NCBI RefSeq assembly: GCF_019097595.1
Contig: NC_080723.1
Span: 15,072,511 to 15,136,510, forward strand
Length of the DNA stretch: 64,000 nucleotides
Source of the DNA: Hemibagrus wyckioides
Lineage: Eukaryota > Chordata > Actinopteri > Siluriformes > Bagridae
Reading direction: 5' to 3'
The notes under the pieces were generated by a model that was not told the origin of the DNA, searched no databases, and saw only the letters and a list, made by a program, of their open reading frames with translations. Each line of letters starts with the position of its first letter. Position 1 is the first letter of the stretch. Of this stretch, positions 37,872 to 49,724 are shown piece by piece. The position numbers were made by a program, and so were the translations under genes.

Positions 37872-40800
37872 GGAAAATTAACCAAATTGGTGAGAACTAA
37901 GAAATGTGGTTTAGAGCCTGATTTAGATACTTTCACATACATCTGTACACATCACAATCTCAGATAAGAGAATCCTTCATAATATGTCTCGAAGCACTAG
38001 AAAATTTTAAAAACAGATCATCCCATGATTGTGGAAGTCCTAATCATTTTTAGGATCAAAAAATTTTAACATAATCCTCTGTTGGATACCTGGACACTCA
38101 GGAATCCCAGGTAATGAGCAAGCAGACAAAAGCTAAACTAAAAAACCAAGCGGTTTACAGATACGGAGGTTACGGAGATTCCTCCTTTTAAGGTTATTCC
38201 CAGTCTAATTGCGTTTAAACAAAGAGTTTTATTATATCACATAGTGCAGATGATGAACATTTTTTGCTAGTCAGTACGTCTGGTTTCCACTAAAAATTAG
38301 ATTGTATCTTGCAGTTATTTGATGTCTTTTATCTTTGATTTGTGTGGTATTGATTTCCGAGTAGGAATGGAAACTGGTTCAAAGAAATATGAAAATGTCT
38401 CAGGAGAACTTGTCTCGAGATGTATTTAATTCAGTGAACTTTGTATAATAAAAAATAAAATTTATTTGACTCTTTCTAGGCCGTGTAAGTAGACTGCGTG
38501 TAAAACTGTGGAGTTGCTCTAAAGCCCTTCTGAAGCAATTTTTGGCACAAAATCTTTGACAATATTAAGGAAATTCTTGGGTGGGTTTTTTTTTTAAACC
38601 ACTGCACATTAAAAACAAGAGCTGGCAAACAGAATGCTTTCAGTTTGTTTGAAGCAGCAGATCACGTTGGCGAGTAGCACTAAAGCTGCTTTCTTAAATG
38701 GAAAACTGAAATTATTTGTGGTGTTTTATTCTGTTTAGCATGACTTGGTTTCTTTTTTAAAGTGCACCATCACCACGTTTGACATTTCTTTGTTTTTGTT
38801 CCCCTCCTGTAGGAAAGTACCACTGTGTACGATTTATTGTCATTGTTTTTGTAATATTGTGCTGATCTAAAATATATATATATATATATATATACACACA
38901 CTACTCACAAAAATTTAAGGATTTTTGGGTGAAATTTATGGAAAATGTAAAAAGTTCACGCTACAGTGATATTATATCATGAAAGTAGGGCATTTAAGTA
39001 GAAGCATGCAATGGTGATTTCCTCATCTCAAACAATTTATTGAAACAAAAGCCAACAACAGTGGTGGGTATACCACAACAAAAAATGTCATTGTCTCAAT
39101 AATTTGTCATGTGCCCTTGACCATCAATTACAGCTTGACAACGACGTCTCATGCTGTTCACAAGTCGACTTATTGTCTGCTGAGGCATGGCATTCCACTC
39201 TTCTTGAAGGGCGGCCCTCAGGTCATTGAGGTTCTGGGGTGCAGGGTTACGAGCCTCTACACGGGATTCAGGTCTGGAGAAAGTGCAGGCCACTCCATTT
39301 GAGGTACACCTGCCCAGACTGTAACACCACCACAACAGTGGCTGATGCATAGCGCTCTCCTTGACGTCTCCAACATCATTGGCGGCCATCATTTCTGCTC
39401 AGTGTGAATCGACTTTCATCAGAGAACAGCACTGAGGCCCACTGGTCCCTCGTCCAGCGTAAATGCTCCCTGGCCCATGCAAGGTGTGGTCAGGTACCCT
39501 TGCAGGTCGTCTAGCACGCAGACCACGCTGATGTAAACGGTTTCGAATGGTCTGACGTGACACTTGGGTGCCTCTCACCTGCCTTAAATGTGCCTGGAGT
39601 TGAGTGGCATTCATCATCCGGTTCCGCAGGGCACTGTTCACAATGAAGCGGTCATCAACGTGGGAGGTGGCCAAAGGAAGTCTACTTCTATGCCTTTCTG
39701 TAACTCTTCCATTCTCTCTGTATCTCTGTCGCAACCTGCTGATGACACTCTGTGACACTCTAAGCTCAGTGGCCACGTCCCTCTGAGAACATCCTGTTTG
39801 AAACCTCGCAATGGTGAGGTACTGTTGATCAAATGTTTAGGTGTCGTCTTGGTCTAATGATGTCAAAATGTGAACAGCATGATGAAGAGGACTGTTTAAA
39901 TACCAATTCTACTTGGTCCAGAAAATTTATTGGTCGATTCATGGATCAAACACCAGTTTTGCCGATTTTGCCGTTAAGCACCTTGTTAGAGAACAGCAAG
40001 TTATGCAAAAAGTACTGAAACACTGAACAGTTGGACATGTGCATTCAAAAGTGTAGAGAAGTTCACCTGGAAAGGTTATAGTGCATTTTAGGTGCATCCT
40101 GAAATTTCACCTGATTTTAAAATTTTAAAAAAGCATTTATCATAAAATCCTATTTCTCCATTGACCTTACTTTTATTATTGGTAGTACTACTGATGTAAC
40201 AAGCTCCTTAGCCCTATTTACCTCTGTTTTTCTCTCTCTGCCTAATCCAGAGTCAACCACAAATGCAGCACACAACACCAGGCGTGAGAAGAAGGTGAAA
40301 TCCCCAATGATAACTACACCAGTTTTTATAAGGTGCCCGATTTTGTCTTTACACACAAACAAAATGAATAACTTTACCCTAACTTTCCTTTTAGAAACCA
40401 GCTACACCCAGAAATCAGAAAAGAAAAAGGTCTGAAGTGAAGACATGCAAAATTTCCAGTGTTGTAGAAGACCACAAGAAAGGAGGAGACTCGGACTTGG
40501 ACTCGGACTCCAGTCTGGATGTTGACAAATGGAAGAAACTGGCCTTACAGCTATCAGGTTAGAAAGAGAGAGAGAGACAGAGAAAGTACACTATGGGCGT
40601 AATATTTGCTTTGTAATGTTTGCTTGAATGCACAAACAAACAGTCATTCGCCGCTTTATTAGGAGCACTTGTTCATGTAATTATTCAAACCACACCCGTC
40701 AATATGTATAAAATCATACAGCTCAAGAGTTTCAGGTAATTTTCATCAGAATAGGGGGAAAATGTAATACGGAACCCTGATTAAAAACTTGTAGAAGAAG

Positions 40801-43800
40801 AGTTTAGTTATATACTGCTCACTCTTGCCATATACAACAATGACCAGGGACCATCACAGTTGGCAGCATCTCCAGTGGTAGTGTGGTGCTGGTATGAGTT
40901 TATCTGGAACATGTGTGTACTTGTTGCAGTGTGTTCATTCATACCAAAAGCACACTTCCATGTCTGTTGTGGCATGAATTATACACCAAGTAACATCAGG
41001 TCAAGTTTTGGTCTTTTCCATAGATTAATGCAGGGGTCCCCAAACTACAGCTTGTGGGCCTACTGTGGCCTACCCCCACATTTGGACCGGCCCTCTGAAC
41101 AACGCCAGAGACATATTTTAAAAATGTAATTTTAAATACATTTTATACTTATATCAGTATTTGATATTAAAGGTTGGCTTATTTGTTAAATTCACCGACC
41201 AACAGAATGGTTCATTCAACATAACATGCCATTGCGAATGAACAGGTGATTTCAATAGCACTGAATATGAAAAAATGTCATTATGATCATTTTAATAGAC
41301 TATATATCTCAAATGATAATGATCATTTGTCTGTACAATGCATAACAAAATAATGAACTATTCTAACATTAGGAGGCATAATAAATACATTTATTACATT
41401 GATTTGATTTTTTTAAAAATCTACACAATAACACTAGTAGTCTCTCCGGCCCATTTAATTTTCTGGTACAGACCGACCCGGCCTCCCATTAAAAAAAGGA
41501 AAAAATATGTGGCCCTGACAGAAAAAAGTTAGGGGGACCGCTGGATTAATGGAGGGACTAGAAGAGAGACTGACGAACTACAACGGTCAGTACGTACTTT
41601 TTATGTAGGTAGGTTCACTTGATGCTTGTAGATGTATTTGAGCTAATAATTTTAATAATGAAAATCAGGTCATTTATGCAAAAAGCCTATAAATACTGGC
41701 ATGAGCTAAACATTTGCACTGTCTGCCCCTTTGTTGTTCATCCTAAATGCAGCACCGTGATTCGATGTTTTGTTCCTAAATGACATTAGATCTGTCCTAG
41801 TTGAGATTAATGACGAAGTCTACTTAATGTGACAGAGGTGCTTGATGGAGGATTTGCTGAGTCAGCTGAGGACATCAGTGATGGACAGATGTTTAAACGG
41901 ATGCTAATGGCATAGGATCATCACTTTAAACCTGTACATTTTTTTCTGTCTTTTGTTGCCAGATGCTGACTTTGCAAAAATGGATGCTTTTACAAACTTC
42001 ACCACATCTACTGCCAAGTCCACGAAGAAGCGAAAGCCAGCACAACCTAAAAAACAACCTTTACCCAAGAAAACTAAAGCTAAAACTGCCACCACCCCCA
42101 CAAAAACTGACAAAAAGTCAACAGCGAAAAAAGCTTCTGAATCCGACAAAATTAAAACTCCCTCTGAAAAAGCCATCATCACAGACCCAAACGTAAAGAG
42201 TCCTGAAAGTAAAACTGCTCCCAGACTTTCAGATCAGGTTGCGACCCCTAAGACAGCTGTAAGTAATGGACTTTCAGAGAGTGATGGAACTAAAGTTAAA
42301 CGCAAGAAAAAGCAAAGCCTCTCGAAATCTCATGACATTGAAACTCCAAGTAAAAAGGCTGAGAAAGAGAAAACTACAGAATCTGAACCAGCTGATACTC
42401 CGTGTAGGATGACAAGATCAAAGAGTAATGCTGATGTTACAACACCTGGATGTTTAGAAACGCCTTCTAGGGTTACTGATCCGGATGAGCATGGCATTCA
42501 AACATCTCAGTGTGGTTCAGATTCAGTTGAATTGTCTGAATTGAACAGTCCGAAACATTCTAAAACGCGTGAGACGAAAGCTAAGAAGGATAAATCTAAA
42601 AAAAAGGCAAAAATCGTGGAGTCTGTAGCCACAGAGACCTCCTTAGCACCTCACACTGAGGATGGTACTAGCTCTCTAAAATGTGAGCAGTCAAAAATAA
42701 ATCAGGTTTCAGAGGTTAACCCAGCAGAGACTCCCTCTAAGAAAGCTAAATCCAAGAAATCTAAAGAACGTCAAGAACCTGGAGATGTGGCCATGCTTTC
42801 TGGAGAATGTGAGCTCGAGGTTAACAGTAGTCACTCCAACCAGCATCAGACTGAGACCCTGTCAGCATCAGTTAAAAAATCTAAAAGTGTTGCGGGGTCA
42901 GAAACAGTTGAGAAACAGTCTAAGAAAGCTAAGAAAAGCTTATTGGAGCCAAATGGGACAGAACATCCACCTAGAAAAATAGAAACTCAAGCTGCTGCTA
43001 GCATCTTGGAACCTCTCAGTTCAGAGACGCCTTCTAAAAAGTCTAAAACCAAGAAAGCTACAGAAAACCATCAAACAGATTCTCCATCTAAAAAAGCTGT
43101 TGTGGATGTCGGGGAAGGTGAGCTTGCCGCAAATAGCAGTTCTTCAAAATCAGATCATGTTGGCAGTATAAGAAAGAGTAAAAGAAAGAGAGCTGACAGC
43201 TATGGAGAAAATCTGACTTCTTCAGTAACTGAACACGTATCTAAAGAACAATACAATAGCCTCATGCGTACCGAGAACAGCACCGAAAATGAAAGCCAAG
43301 AAAGCGTTTTAGCAGTGGAGGTGGAAGGAACTCCAGAGCCAAAGAAGAGAAAGAAACATAAAAAAGATAAAGAGAAGGAGAAAAACGAAACTGCTGAAAA
43401 TGTTGAAGAGGTTCCACCAGCAGAGGAGTTGGCAGATTCCTTGCCAAGCAGTCAGAAGAAAAAAAGTAAGACGTTATGTTCTGGATATTTATTTGAAAAC
43501 CTAATGTCTGAGTAATGAAACAATTATCCTTTATTAAATACGTCTCTGTTTATCCGTTTGATTCATGGTGTGCAGAAAAGAAAAAACAGAAACATAGAGA
43601 GGAGGATGTGCCACCGGTGTCTGATCCTGCACCTGAAGAAGACTCTCCAAAAAAGGTAAAACATGCAGTGAACAAATGTTGTGTGAATTTTTCTTTCCTC
43701 TGCCTTGTTGCCCAAACTTCCCAAAAACACGTGTGTTGTGCGTGCATGTGTGTGTGTTTGTTTCCCGCTTCATATCTCCTCCAGTTAGAGTAGTTGTCTC

Positions 43801-44005
43801 TCTCAAGGTTAACAGGCGGTGATTTGCGATAGCGATAGCCACAAGTCACAATACAGTCTGCGACTTTAGAAAAGTCTGGTTTCGAAAGTAGACCCACTCA
43901 TTTGAAGTTCAAACGTGTGCGATGCCGCAGTTGGTGTTTCTCAGGGTGAAATATAATACTGAGTCTAGTGAAAATACAGAGAGGTTTCAGTGTAAATTTA
44001 TCAGT

Positions 44006-44054
<49 letters not shown>

Positions 44055-44857
44055 GCAAATACAGAGTTGCAGTTTCGGTCACTGAAATGCAAATGTCTTT
44101 TTAACTATACACGTAGGTGCAAACCCTACAGAGGCAGTCATATGGATTGTTATTTAGCTTCAGGGTAGAGGATCTTTGCTGGATTCATCGTAAAATTAAG
44201 TTAAATGGTTAAGAAAAAAGTGTCAATTTGGGTGAAGAAACAACAAAACAAAACATCACCTTGTACTTGGGGACCTTTTTAACTTATAAACTAATTCCCA
44301 TGGACCTTGCAGCACAGATTTATGTAATGAAATTCATTATTTATTGCATGCATGCAGTAATATTAGTATTGATTTGATCCAGAGAGCTTTTCCGAATGTT
44401 CCAGTGTCAAAAAAAAAAACAACACATCACCTGAGTGCATTGTATCACAGATCCCACTTTGAGGACGTTCAAAAAGTGAAAGAAAGTTTGGTAGACACTA
44501 CTACTAATCTGTGGTATGAAAGCAATTCCAGATAGAGACTGCAGTCGACCATGTTGATGCCCTCACGGGGTATTTACATGATGGTGGAAAATAACAATAG
44601 AATATGGGATCTTAGCTAATATGCTGAATCACACCAGTCCTTGGAAAAGTGCTATTATGAAGCCTATATGTACAGTGATATCTGTAATGAGTGTAATCTC
44701 CCCCTGCATGGTTGTATACAGTTGATCTCTATGTTGGCTCCAGTAATAAAAAAACGCACCAGTAGTAATCACAATTGTGTTCTCTATAATTATTCAGAAA
44801 AAGAAATCATCAAAGAAGAAGGAGCACGCTGATGTGTCCGAACAGGAACCCCTTTAA
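33397..44857 (+). CDS. tcof1: Treacle ribosome biogenesis factor 1
   Basis: Eight coding exons: 33397-33513, 36275-36330, 36425-36477, 40251-40294, 40395-40557, 41963-43465, 43576-43655 and 44798-44857. All phases join, giving 691 residues (human treacle is about 1,400-1,500). Residues 8-36 form a LisH-like motif (HALIDLIYRHLKESGYKKAA), followed by VSLSDIFKKWL, as in treacle and NOLC1. Exon 5 has the acidic patch GGDSDLDSDSSLDVDKWKK. The 501-residue exon 6 is Lys/Ser-rich with about ten degenerate copies of an ETPSKKAK-type motif. The tail is basic (KKKSSKKKEH). Treacle is a nucleolar scaffold for RNA polymerase I and pre-rRNA processing. NOLC1 is the alternative, but the arsi neighbour (as in human 5q32) favours treacle. 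ATG at 33397 is the first in frame. Confidence 0.85.
33535..33700. repeat. (CT)n and (GT)n runs in tcof1 intron 1
   Basis: A CT run at about 33535-33562 and a GT run at about 33677-33699. Confidence 0.9.
34100..34340 (+). mobile_element. 3' end of a non-LTR retrotransposon
   Basis: One frame reads RRYMDVINEDMKLVGVSVED, then AEDRDRWREMILCGDP, a typical C-terminal end of a fish LINE reverse-transcriptase protein. The 3' tail is TGTGGCGACCCCTGAAGG, then GCCGAAAGAAGAAG. 5'-truncated; in tcof1 intron 1. Confidence 0.75.
34760..34803 (-). repeat. SINE head fragment
   Basis: AACCCAGAGCCCTAACCACT, then GAGCACTACTGCCC, is the reverse complement of a GGCAGTGG...GGTTA head. Confidence 0.45.
35685..35915 (+). 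mobile_element. tRNA-derived SINE (family S2)
   Basis: GGTGGTCCAGCAGCAGCATC head, then GGGTTCGATTCCCGGGCAGG, which contains a tRNA B box (GGTTCGATTCC). A body with GGAAGGGCATCCAACGTAAA follows, then a tail ATCCGCTGTGGCGACC...AGCAGCCAAAAGAA. The tail resembles the LINE end at about 34290-34335. Confidence 0.8.
36505..36745 (+). repeat. tRNA-headed SINE (family S1), complete-looking
   Basis: Head GGCAGTGGTAGCTCAGTGG near 36599 and tail GCCTCTGGATAAAGGCATCTGTCAAATA at about 36700-36727, the plus-strand form of the tail seen inverted at 37495 and 18049. An inverted fragment precedes it from about 36505. Confidence 0.7.
37495..37672 (-). repeat. tRNA-headed SINE (family S1), inverted
   Basis: CATTTGGCAGACAGCCTTAT through CCTTCTGATCAGTAGACC to CTTAACCACTAAGCTACCAC: complete reverse-complement copy in tcof1 intron 3. 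Confidence 0.8.
37841..37871. repeat. (ATCT)n microsatellite
   Basis: Seven to eight ATCT units in tcof1 intron 3. Confidence 0.9.
38075..38150 (+). pseudogene. RNase H domain relic of a retrotransposon
   Basis: One frame reads WIPGHSGIPGNEQAD, the conserved W(V/I)PGHxGIxGNExAD motif of the RNase H domain of non-LTR elements. Nothing else of the element could be recognised. Confidence 0.6.
38880..38902. repeat. (AT)n(AC)n microsatellite
   Basis: TATATA run next to the left end of the Tc1 relic. Confidence 0.85.
38905..40135 (-). pseudogene. Tc1 element with transposase core deleted (family F)
   Basis: On the minus strand, 39776-39399 encodes a DNA-binding half: LRVSQSVISRLRQRYRENGR, then TQVSRQTIRNRLHQRGLRAR. 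After a stop and frame change, 39330-39096 encodes the end: ARNPAPQNLNDLRAALQEEW, then INSMRR-like CQAVIDGQGHMTNY. The segment that would hold the first catalytic aspartates and the DNARPH region is missing. Ends carry ACTCACAAAAATTTAAGG and an imperfect partner near 40100-40130. It lies in tcof1 intron 3, opposite to the gene. Confidence 0.85.
40640..40960 (+). pseudogene. Tc1 fragment (family C)
   Basis: GCCGCTTTATTAGGAGCACTT, then TAATTATTCAAACCAC and a later CCAGTGGTAGTGTGGTGCTGG, recall the 5' end and GGGVMVWG-type region of the same Tc1 family as 11482-12305. Decayed; in tcof1 intron 5. Confidence 0.5.
41031..41543. mobile_element. Non-autonomous hAT element with 8-bp target duplication
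   Basis: The left end CAGGGGTCCCCAAACTA is a standard hAT terminus. The right end TTAGGGGGACCGCTG is its diverged complement. An exact 8-base duplication, GATTAATG, flanks it at 41023-41030 and 41544-41551. No transposase remains. In tcof1 intron 5. Confidence 0.88.
44010..44047. repeat. Poly(A) run
   Basis: About 38 adenines in tcof1 intron 7. No LINE or SINE body is recognisable next to it. Confidence 0.9.
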
Positions 44858-45261
44858 AAGCAAGACCCTGATCCAGCCTGGAAACAAGATGGACGCTAAC
44901 ATGAAATATTGGAAATGCCGTCCTACATCCGTTCACGGTGTTTGTCTGTGAAAGTGTTGATGATTTCTAGAAAAGACAAACGTTTCAATTTTTAAGTTTT
45001 ATTTTAAATATCATTTGTTTTTATATACAGACATTTTTAATATGTGAGATGAAGATTATGCCATGCTTCGACACTTTGTTTATAGAAGACTAATCATAGA
45101 AACATTCAAGCAATTCTCCAGTGATAAGGAACCTGTACTCAGATACAAATGATCTGGAATTTCTTTTACATTTTTATAAATATAACTCCATATTTCTAAA
45201 CTTCTGTGTGCGTGTGATTTGATTTGTGCTGGTTTTAGAGTAATGATCCCAATCCATTATA

Positions 45262-45773
45262 CACTACCAGTCAAAAGTTTGGACACACCTTTTAATTCAA
45301 TGTTTTTGGTTTAGGGATTTATTTTCTACATTCTAGAACAATACTGGAGATTTCAAAACTATGAAATAACACACATGGACTAATCCATATGTAATGACAA
45401 CAAAAAACAGTCAGTTGTTATTTTAACACGAAGGTCAGGTGTTCTGGAATAGTTCTTGCAAGAACAGTATTGTCAAGTGCATTTGCAAAACCCATCAAGC
45501 ACCATGCAGAAACTGGCTCACATGATCAAGCACCATGATGAAACTGGCTCACATGAATGGCTCCCAGTAAAGCAAGACCAAAACTTACCTCTGCTGCAGA
45601 GGAGAAGTTCATTTAGAGTTACCAGCCTCAGAAATCACCAATTAACAGCATCTTAGATTAGAGTCGTTATGAAGGCTTTACAGAGCATCACTAGCAGACA
45701 TATCTCAATATCAACTGTTCAAAGGACATTATTGTGTTTTTTCGGTTTGTGTCCAAACTTTTGACTGGTAGTG
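45262..45773 (+). mobile_element. Internally deleted Tc1 element (family G)
   Basis: Left end CACTACCAGTCAAAAGTTTG and the complementary right end ACTTTTGACTGGTAGTG are flanked by TA on both sides. The inside keeps a fragment around FRVTSLRNHQLTAS, part of the transposase DNA-binding region. Located just after tcof1. Confidence 0.9.
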
Positions 45774-45779
45774 TAGCTC

Positions 45780-48700
45780 AGAGGATGAAATGTATACAGT
45801 CATTGCTGAGGAGCAAGAAAGTAATTGTTAATTACAAAACTCAATTACACGCTTAATTACAAAACTCAAGAACGCACACCAGGTAATAAGTAGAGCTGCA
45901 CACTTAGATCAGGATTTCAGTTAGAGCACATTCAATTTCAGCAACACACAAACTTTGAGTTAGGTCTGCGGCCGTCGAACGCCACCCGGTTCCTTCTCTC
46001 TTAAATTTAGTATAACTTATTGCATGAATATTATATAGTGTATAAGCACAAGCTCCTCTGTCTTGTTGACTTTCCCGTGGTGGAAAACCTATTGACATAC
46101 AAAGTCCCGACTCTGAAGATTCATTCAATATATTATGCATAAAAGTCTCCTAACAGAAAACTTCACTACATTGAGATTATATGTGTTTTTTTTGCTGTTA
46201 AATAACACATTCTTTTAAAAAATACCCTGTATTATTAGTCTTAGATTATGTGCTGCGACTGCCGTATAAGTTCCAGGGAAAGAGCTGTTCTTGTTGAAAT
46301 GATGGCTTATTAAAATGAGTGTGATAATATGATGTTGTGATTTGAATTAAAGACATCACGATTGTCGTTGTTGCCCTTTGCAGAAAATGAACCAGTCACG
46401 TTCAAGACTTCGACATAAATGCAGTATAGCGGGCTTTAATGTATGGCTATATGCTATTTTTATCTCATCATATAGTCATTCTGAAACCATCAGTTATAAA
46501 CAGTTTCTCAGGTTTAGTTTTCATTAGTGTTTATTACAGCATGATGTCATTTAAAAAAAAAAAAAAAATCACCCATTGCAGTAGAAAATGCACTTAGAGA
46601 CTTTATATACATTTTTTGTTGTCCTAGATTAGATAAAATGTACAGGAGTTAATGTTAAAGGGTGGGGGTGGAGGTGGAGGTGGAGGTGGGGGTGTAAGGG
46701 TTGGGAATCAAGGTTCGGTCAACAGACTTGCGATAATCGGAAATCAATTTTTGTTTTCCGCTTTGTGATCAAATTTGTCTAATGGAAAATAGATGATTCA
46801 TCCATCGTTTTAGATGTTCCCATACGGAAATGGAATGTATTATGCCCCAACCAAGCCGACCTATATCATCTTATGACTAAATCATCAGGACAAATGTGAG
46901 TGAAAATAAAACCATTTAGGGGAAAGAGGGTGATCAACTAACCATGGTTGCAAGAGCTAGCCACACAACCACAGCACAAAGTGTTTGTCACAACAGTGTA
47001 AAGAGTATTAACACATTCCCTGCCTCTTACTGACAGCAGGCATTATCTGTGAGCGTTGCTTGTATGTACAATTAAATAGGACAGTAAGACCAGAGCATTG
47101 ACTGGGCTGATGAGTTCAAACTTGAATGTTTATGTATGGAAACAGAATGCGTCACATTCATTTTGAGGTTTTTCCAGGCACTGATATTAGTGCGTATGCA
47201 TATGTGTGGGCTTTCTGTCATTGAGGTAAAAACTGCTTCCGCTTTATGTTTCTCAGCAAAGCACACCTATTCGCTCATAAATAAAATGCCGATTAACAAA
47301 AAACATCCTTTAAAAATAAACATCCTAGCAGAAGCTCCAAAGATGTCCACAGGGATGACTACTTTACTATGCAACACGTGAAACGTGAGGGGATTCCCCT
47401 GTTAAGTGCTGAGCGCTGTTTAGGGTAGAGACTAGCTGGTCTTGTCGTAGGGGTTGATAAATGTTTCCATAGTTGAGGGAAGTTTTGCATCTATCAGATT
47501 CTCCACATGCTTTCCATTTCACTGGATTGTATTTACCACTACAGGATCTAATTTCTGTGATAGATTATTAAAAAGTCACTTTCCAAATGGAATGATTGCA
47601 CACCCACAGATTTTAAATAATAATATGATTCATAACATTACAAAAATCTAATGGGAGGTAAGAATTTAATCTACAATTGAAAACATCACTGTCACCGCAT
47701 ACAATAAATCAATTTTTATTTGGAGAGTAATTTGTTTATTAATGCTAATTTGACCTTATGCTCTCATACTGCAGTATAATGTACTCTTTATATGTGTATA
47801 TGTATACACACATTTTCCCCTTCCTAAACTGTATGTTGTGTTGGCCGGATCGCTGTTAAACAGAAGAAAACGAACTGACCTTTTGACTGCTTTAAAGTAA
47901 TTGCTGAGCATTAACATGTATGCACAGTAATAACGAAATAAACCCCCCCCCCCCAATGCTGGCCTCTTCTTGCTCACAGTGAAGGCCAAGGTGTCAGTTT
48001 CCCCATATCTACTCAGACCACCATCCCTTTCACTTTTATTCATATATGTCATCTGTTCCTATTCTGTAGCTAGTCGAGGCATTCATTTTTTTTCTAGAAC
48101 ATTTCTAAAAGGATGTGTCACAGCATTTAAGCATAAGGAGAGCCCTTTGTGAAACTGAGTGGAATTTTCCACCGTTGTTTCCTATAAATCTACTCTAAAA
48201 CTATTTTGGGGGTCTCTAGATCTGTTGTAGGTATGACCATCTGAGTCTGAATCAAACTAAGAACACTGACCAACAGGACCAGGGAATTTCCAGTCACCTT
48301 AATCATAATGTATACAGGTCTCTTTCAAGTCTCTTTCACCTAGGTTGAAGGATTTAGCATGCTAAAGTCAGGTTTTAAGACTTCCATCAGAGGAAATGTT
48401 TTACCAAACAACGATTTGACATAAACTATACTAGAAATGAATTTGAACTCACTGTTTAACTCACTCATGTCAGTTCTTGTCCCAAGACAACTTGTCCCAA
48501 GAAGGTGACAAGATGAAGTGCATAAAGAATCAGGCCATACAAAAACAGAAAAACAAGTAGAGCCGATGTAACAGATTACAGTCAGAGACATTCCTGAGAC
48601 GTTTTAATGGTTGGCTGTTGGTGATAGTTAATTAATTAATTAATTGATTAATTACATTGTCACGTGTTTGTATTTTGCAGATGCCCATATCCAGAGGAAC

Positions 48701-48975
48701 AAAAGTCTATCCTCATGATAGGTCACTAGTTTAGGGACTAAGAACATCATGATCCTAAAAACCCTGTTGAAGAGGTTAGTGTAATGTGAAAAACATTAAT
48801 ATAAAAGTATTATTATTATTATTTAAAAAAAAGGTTAAGAGTCCCCCTTTTTTTAGTACACATAGAAAATCATTATATCTGTGTATAAATTTTCTGTGGG
48901 CACCACAATATTATTATCGTTATTATCATCATCATTATTATGACTACTACTACAGTAATAAATTTCATAATAAAT
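45780..48975. other. Intergenic, no gene seen
   Basis: AT-rich, with an A-run at about 46552-46568, a G-rich (GGTGGAG)n tract at about 46661-46692, and a C-run at 47944-47955. A diverged S1-type SINE tail (GCAGATGCCCATATCCAGAG) lies near 48678. No coding signal. Confidence 0.45.
46661..46692 (+). repeat. G-rich (GGTGGAG)n-like tract
   Basis: GGGTGGGGGTGGAGGTGGAG and following bases form a G-rich run with several G2-G5 blocks, capable in principle of G-quadruplex folding. Confidence 0.7.
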
Positions 48976-48980
48976 TTATA

Positions 48981-49524
48981 TACAGTAATCACCATTCAGA
49001 CATAACATTATGAACACCTGTCTAATATTGTGTTGGTCCCCCATTTTGCTGCCAAACAGCCCTGACCCATCATGCACTGTGTATCCTGACACCTTTCTAT
49101 CAGAACCAGCATTAACCTTTTCAGCAATTTGAGCAACAGTAACTCGTCTGTTGGATCGGATCACACGGGCCAGCCTTCACTCCCCACATGCATCAATGAG
49201 CCTTGGCCACCCATGACCCTGTCGCCGGTTCACCACTGTCCCTTCCTTGGACCACTTTTGATAGATACTGACCACTGCAGACCGGGAACACCCCACAAGA
49301 GCTGCAGTTTTGGAGATGCTCTGATCCAGTCATCACAATTTGTTCCTTGTCAAACTCACTCAAATCCTTACACTTGCCCATTTTTCCTCCTTCTAACACA
49401 TCAACTTTGAGGACAAAATGTTCACTTGCTGCCTAATATATCCCACCCACTAACAGGTGCCATGATGAGGAGATAATCAGATAATCACCTCTCACTGCTC
49501 ATAATGTTATGCCTGATCGGTGTA
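48981..49524 (-). mobile_element. Internally deleted Tc1/mariner element (family A, copy 3)
   Basis: Ends ACATAACATTATGAACACCT and CATAATGTTATGCCTGATC form inverted repeats. The minus strand keeps the same transposase N-terminal fragment as 32620-33129 (SKVVQGRDSGEPATGS-like and other shifted frames). No catalytic domain. Confidence 0.85.
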
Positions 49525-49711
49525 CACTGCAGTGTCAAATGCAAGGAATCTTTGCAATTTCGTTTCTAAATGTTCTAAATCAGTGTTTATAAAACTCATA
49601 GATTCAGGTTTAAATTCCCTGAGGTTTCATGAACAATGTAATAAAAGCGATGTGTGGAAGTCCTTCTAAGACACGGTGTCAAATCGATGCATATTCCCTG
49701 TGCACGCGCAC

Positions 49712-49724
49712 TGACGTGACGTCA
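49712..49724. promoter_or_regulatory. Overlapping CRE sites
   Basis: TGACGTGACGTCA contains a full CRE (49717-49724) overlapped by TGACGTGA, in a small CpG-containing patch. It is about 2.3 kb upstream of the first secure adad1 coding exon. A promoter for adad1 or an unannotated transcript is an inference. Confidence 0.45.

Noticed and set aside
40295..40332. Longer tcof1 exon 4 using the GT at 40333
   Set aside because: It would leave two extra bases and break the frame of exon 5. The donor after 40294 keeps phase.
33397..44857. NOLC1 identity for the treacle-like gene
   Set aside because: Both families share the N-terminal motif, but no NOLC1 C-terminal (SRP40) domain is present and the arsi neighbour supports tcof1.
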